NCBI GenBank assembly: GCA_023263045.1
Contig: JALQXU010000036.1
Location: 1-8,810 of the forward strand
Reading direction: 5' to 3'
From: Pontimonas sp.
GTDB taxonomy: Bacteria > Actinomycetota > Actinomycetes > Actinomycetales > Microbacteriaceae
DNA: 8,810 nt
The notes beneath the pieces were generated by a model that was not told where the DNA came from, ran no database searches, and was given only the letters and a program-made list of their open reading frames with translations. The position numbers and the translations under genes were made by a program. Of this stretch, positions 6,183 to 8,810 are shown piece after piece; within the stretch, counting starts at the first letter, position 1, and every line of letters starts with the position of its first letter.

Positions 6183-7925
6183 CTACCAGGTTAGTGGGGG
6201 AAGTACCGCGGGCTCGGTTGAGGGGGCGACACGGTAGTGCTTGAGCACGTGGGAGAGAATCTCGTGGAACGCGGGAGCTGCGGCAGTCGAGACCCTCGAG
6301 GTTTGTGGCTTATAGAAACTCACCAAGACGACATACTCGGGATCCTCCGCGGGTGCCATGCCCGCCAAGGAAATGACGCGATCATCGCCATAGCCCTCTG
6401 AGGTTGCAATTTCCGCGGTACCGGTTTTCGCCGCCACACGATATCCAGGGATTTCCAGCGTGTTTCGCAGGGGTCCCTGCGACACGATGGTCTCCATCAT
6501 GCGGATGGTCTGCTGGGCGGCGCTGGCAGAGACAACTTGAATGGGCTCGTCTGTCGGAGCCGCCACGACCTCACCCTCGCTGGTGCGACATCCATCGACG
6601 AGTCGCAGGGGAACCCTCACTCCGTCATTGGCCAAAGTTTGATACGACGAAGCCATCTGTGCGGCGGTGACCGAGATACCTTGGCCAAAGAATTGGTTAT
6701 ATCGGGTGACTACGTCGACTTGGTCGGCAGAAAGGACCTGCCCAGCGGATTCACCCAAAAAGTCAACGCCCGTGACCTCACCGAATCCGAACTTCTGGAA
6801 GTACCGAGTAGCGGTTTCCTTCGGCATACGGTCAGCCAAGACGGAAATTCCCGTGTTGGAGGAGGTGTGGAGCACACCCGCCGTCGTCAGTTGTCGGTCG
6901 TCAGCGACAATAAAGTTCTTGATGAAACGGCCCGGATAAACCTCGTAGAAGCCCGGCGCCACGATTTTGTCCTCGGCGTAGGTGTATCCCGCATCAATCA
7001 GCATCGCGATGCCGATGGATTTCATGATGGATCCCGGCTCGTAGGGAGAGCTGAAGGAGCGTGCTCCCATGAACTCGACCGGCGCCTGGGAGAAATCGTT
7101 GGGATCGAAGGTGGGCCAGTCCGCAGCCGCCAAAATGTGGCCGTCGTCCACCCGGACGACCATGGCCGAGCCATACTGCGCACCTAAGTTGCTCCCGTGC
7201 TCGGCGAGCGTTTGAAGCACGTACCACTGCAAGTCGCTATCGATCGTGAGTATGACATCGCCTCCGTGAATGGGCTGATCGACGACTTGCGTCGTCCCAG
7301 GGAGACGGATTCCATCAGCGCCGCGCTGATACGTCGCCGAACCGTTGATGGCCCCCAGACAGGAGTCATATTTGCGCTCGATACCTGCGAGTGGTTCATC
7401 ACGACCGAGCATCCCCGTCAAATTCGCTGTCACCGGGCCAAACGGATAGGTCCTCTCGCGCACCAGGTCCATCTGAAGCCATGGGTTACGCAGCTCTCGC
7501 AACAGCTGACGATCCTCGGGGCTCACACCCTTGACCAAGTAGGTGAAATGGGCACTCGTGTCCTTATTGACCGCATAAAGCAGTTCATCAGGGTTTGCCT
7601 CGGTGATGGCAGCGATTTCGGCCATCGCGCTAGCCACCGTCACCACCTCGCCATCGCGCCGGAAATCACCGACTTTCCTCGGGTCGGCACTGATGTCATA
7701 GCGATCTACATCGCGGGCTAAATCGTTGCCAAAGCTATCGACGATGGAGCCTCGTGACGCCCAGATGACTTCACTGGTGGTCCGGATATCCGCGGATTGT
7801 TCCTTCAATTCGTCAGCGCGAACGATCTGCACATCGACCAGGCGAGAAACCAGCAAGCCAGCCATCAAGAAGATGACGACAAGCGCGACACCCATTCGAC
7901 GGCTGGACATTCGCTGCTGAGGCAT
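6183..7925 (-). CDS. ftsI: FtsI (PBP3), class B penicillin-binding protein, septal transpeptidase
   Basis: FtsI cross-links stem peptides in new septal peptidoglycan, using the D-Ala-D-Ala end of the donor stem, outside the membrane and together with FtsW. The 580-residue protein has a single N-terminal membrane anchor (about 11-30), a dimerisation/pedestal domain from RGSIVDSFGNDLA (58-70) to about 220, and a transpeptidase domain from about 223. The three catalytic motifs are present: SIMK (299-302; nucleophile S299), SSN (355-357) and KTG (500-502). The pedestal segment around ERKYDSCLGAINGSATYQRG (183-202) resembles Microbacteriaceae FtsI. No PASTA repeats follow. It starts at ATG, 10 bases after the ftsL stop, with a weak AGAGA upstream. 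An apparently intact transpeptidase implies that D-Ala-terminated stems are still made, which matters because the MurF gene in this operon is broken. Confidence 0.97.
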   Translation of the reverse strand: MPQQRMSSRRMGVALVVIFLMAGLLVSRLVDVQIVRADELKEQSADIRTTSEVIWASRGSIVDSFGNDLARDVDRYDISADPRKVGDFRRDGEVVTVASAMAEIAAITEANPDELLYAVNKDTSAHFTYLVKGVSPEDRQLLRELRNPWLQMDLVRERTYPFGPVTANLTGMLGRDEPLAGIERKYDSCLGAINGSATYQRGADGIRLPGTTQVVDQPIHGGDVILTIDSDLQWYVLQTLAEHGSNLGAQYGSAMVVRVDDGHILAAADWPTFDPNDFSQAPVEFMGARSFSSPYEPGSIMKSIGIAMLIDAGYTYAEDKIVAPGFYEVYPGRFIKNFIVADDRQLTTAGVLHTSSNTGISVLADRMPKETATRYFQKFGFGEVTGVDFLGESAGQVLSADQVDVVTRYNQFFGQGISVTAAQMASSYQTLANDGVRVPLRLVDGCRTSEGEVVAAPTDEPIQVVSASAAQQTIRMMETIVSQGPLRNTLEIPGYRVAAKTGTAEIATSEGYGDDRVISLAGMAPAEDPEYVVLVSFYKPQTSRVSTAAAPAFHEILSHVLKHYRVAPSTEPAVLPPLTW

Positions 7926-7935
7926 GGAGTTCTCT

Positions 7936-8577
7936 CTAGCGGGTTACCGGGGAGGGGATGGAACCACCGAAGCGCGGTGCGGGAGCATCCGGGGCTGGAG
8001 CACCAACGCTCGTCGCCGTTGCCTCCTCGAGCGCGGCATCTTCGAGGGCTTGCGCCGCCAACACATCCGCCGCGTCAGCTTCGAGCGCTGCCTGGTAGGA
8101 AATCGTGGTGAAAACATCCTCGACAATCGCCGGCGGTGTGATGGTCTCTGTGCCCGCGGTGGTTGCATAGACCTGTCCTCCCGAGGAGGCTTCGGCAGGC
8201 TGTGCCTCACCGACAATAGCGCCATCGGATACTCGGATATAGGCGGGGTTGTTATCGGGAACCATGCCCATAGAGCCAGCGAGTGTGGCGAGAGTGTCGG
8301 GCGCAACGAGTGCGCTGATCTCCTCCCCCACAATCTGCTGCTGCTGGTGGCTTCCCCGAAGGTCGGCCTTGAGGGACGCAATTTCATAGGCGCCGCCGGA
8401 GACCGCAATAGAGAGCAAGAGTTGTCCACCTAAAATCGCGAAAATGCCGGCCAGCAGAACCACGATATAGCGGAGCTTCGGAACAGCATTCGCAGCGGTT
8501 TTCTGGCGTGTCGAGGGAGCTGCCTGGAGCTTCTTTGCTCGAGGAGCACCCGCAGAGCTGATCGCTAAAGCGGTCAT
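7936..8577 (-). CDS. ftsL: FtsL-like divisome protein (membrane anchor, coiled coil, Ala/Glu-rich tail)
   Basis: FtsL is a small bitopic protein that, with FtsB and FtsQ, recruits and activates the FtsW-FtsI pair. This 213-residue protein has a basic Ala/Lys-rich cytoplasmic end (1-35), one membrane segment (about 37-58, RYIVVLLAGIFAILGGQLLL) and a short predicted coiled coil (about 62-90), then PDTLATLAGSMGMVPDNNPAYIRVSDG in two parts (93-106 and 107-119), the hallmark of actinobacterial FtsL after its coiled coil. The tail from about 120 is low complexity: Ala/Glu-rich at 163-190, then Pro/Ala-rich, and not predictable in function. The gene position between rsmH and ftsI is diagnostic. The ATG overlaps the rsmH stop as ATGA. 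Sequence identity within this family is low, so the call depends on layout and position. Confidence 0.87.
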   Translation of the reverse strand: MTALAISSAGAPRAKKLQAAPSTRQKTAANAVPKLRYIVVLLAGIFAILGGQLLLSIAVSGGAYEIASLKADLRGSHQQQQIVGEEISALVAPDTLATLAGSMGMVPDNNPAYIRVSDGAIVGEAQPAEASSGGQVYATTAGTETITPPAIVEDVFTTISYQAALEADAADVLAAQALEDAALEEATATSVGAPAPDAPAPRFGGSIPSPVTR

Positions 8578-8810
8578 GAGAGTACCTCTTTCACTTTCTC
8601 CCCAGCCCGCAAACGGACTGAGGCACTTCTGGGGTTCACAGCGATTTCTTCAGCGCTAGCCATTTCTGCGCCTCGGGTGATTTCTCGAAAACTGGGCTGA
8701 TGTTCGGGCAGCTCGGTCGGCAGACCGTGGGGTGCCGTCGAAACAGAGAGCTTGCGAAGCTCCCTCTTCACCAAGCGGTCCTCACCCGAGTGATAGGACA
8801 TGATGGCGAC
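8574..8810 (-). CDS. rsmH: RsmH (MraW), 16S rRNA m4C1402 methyltransferase, C-terminal 78 residues
   Basis: RsmH methylates N4 of C1402 in 16S rRNA with S-adenosylmethionine and is a standard first or second gene of dcw clusters. Only the C-terminal end is in the window; the frame is open to the right edge, giving VAIMSYHSGEDRLVKRELRK and onwards. Family landmarks are the SYHSxEDRxVKR motif (the usual L is G here), a proline-containing linker, TRGAEMASAEEIAVNPRSAS and SVRLRAGEK near the end. An ATG at 8801-8799 lies inside the motif and is not the gene start. The stop overlaps the ftsL ATG by four bases. Confidence 0.95.
   Translation of the reverse strand, partial: VAIMSYHSGEDRLVKRELRKLSVSTAPHGLPTELPEHQPSFREITRGAEMASAEEIAVNPRSASVRLRAGEKVKEVLS

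Overview
The window is a contiguous piece of a division and cell wall (dcw) gene cluster, all on the minus strand. In transcription order (high to low coordinates) it reads: end of rsmH, ftsL, ftsI, murE, a murF remnant, mraY, a murD remnant, ftsW, start of murG. Both ends are cut: only the last 78 residues of RsmH and the first 250 of MurG are present. There are no RNA genes, mobile elements, CRISPR arrays or strong terminators. The gene order, the FtsL type (one membrane segment, then a 'LGMVP..NPA' motif) and the wording of FtsI, FtsW, MurD and MurG point to Actinomycetota, most likely Micrococcales and close to Microbacteriaceae. GC content looks like the mid to upper 50s by eye (not computed), which would fit one of the lower-GC, small-genome aquatic lineages. 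The family placement is inference.

Region by region: 8574-8810 rsmH end; 7936-8577 ftsL; 6183-7925 ftsI (all three penicillin-binding motifs present); 6151-6182 short gap with a strong ribosome binding site; 4609-6150 murE (P-loop present, C-terminal active site unusual); 4169-4612 a 147-codon gene matching only the C-terminal domain of MurF; 3075-4172 mraY (intact); 2083-3090 a 335-codon MurD homologue with no P-loop and no C-terminal domain; 1988-2082 the only sizeable gap; 749-1987 ftsW (intact); 1-752 murG (intact as far as it goes). Four junctions are 4-base ATGA or GTGA overlaps, so the genes look translationally coupled as one operon.

The striking point is a contrast within one operon. 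The lipid-linked steps (MraY, MurG), the polymerase (FtsW) and the transpeptidase (FtsI) keep their catalytic motifs. The ATP-dependent amino acid ligases do not: MurF is reduced to one domain, MurD has lost its nucleotide-binding loop and a whole domain, and MurE has several substitutions at normally conserved C-terminal sites. The two remnants are nevertheless clean open frames still overlapping their neighbours, so they look like retained pseudoenzymes rather than random debris. Since FtsI and MraY look functional, the cell probably still makes a D-Ala-D-Ala stem peptide, so the missing ligase activities should be encoded elsewhere or carried out by something new. That is the lead worth following.
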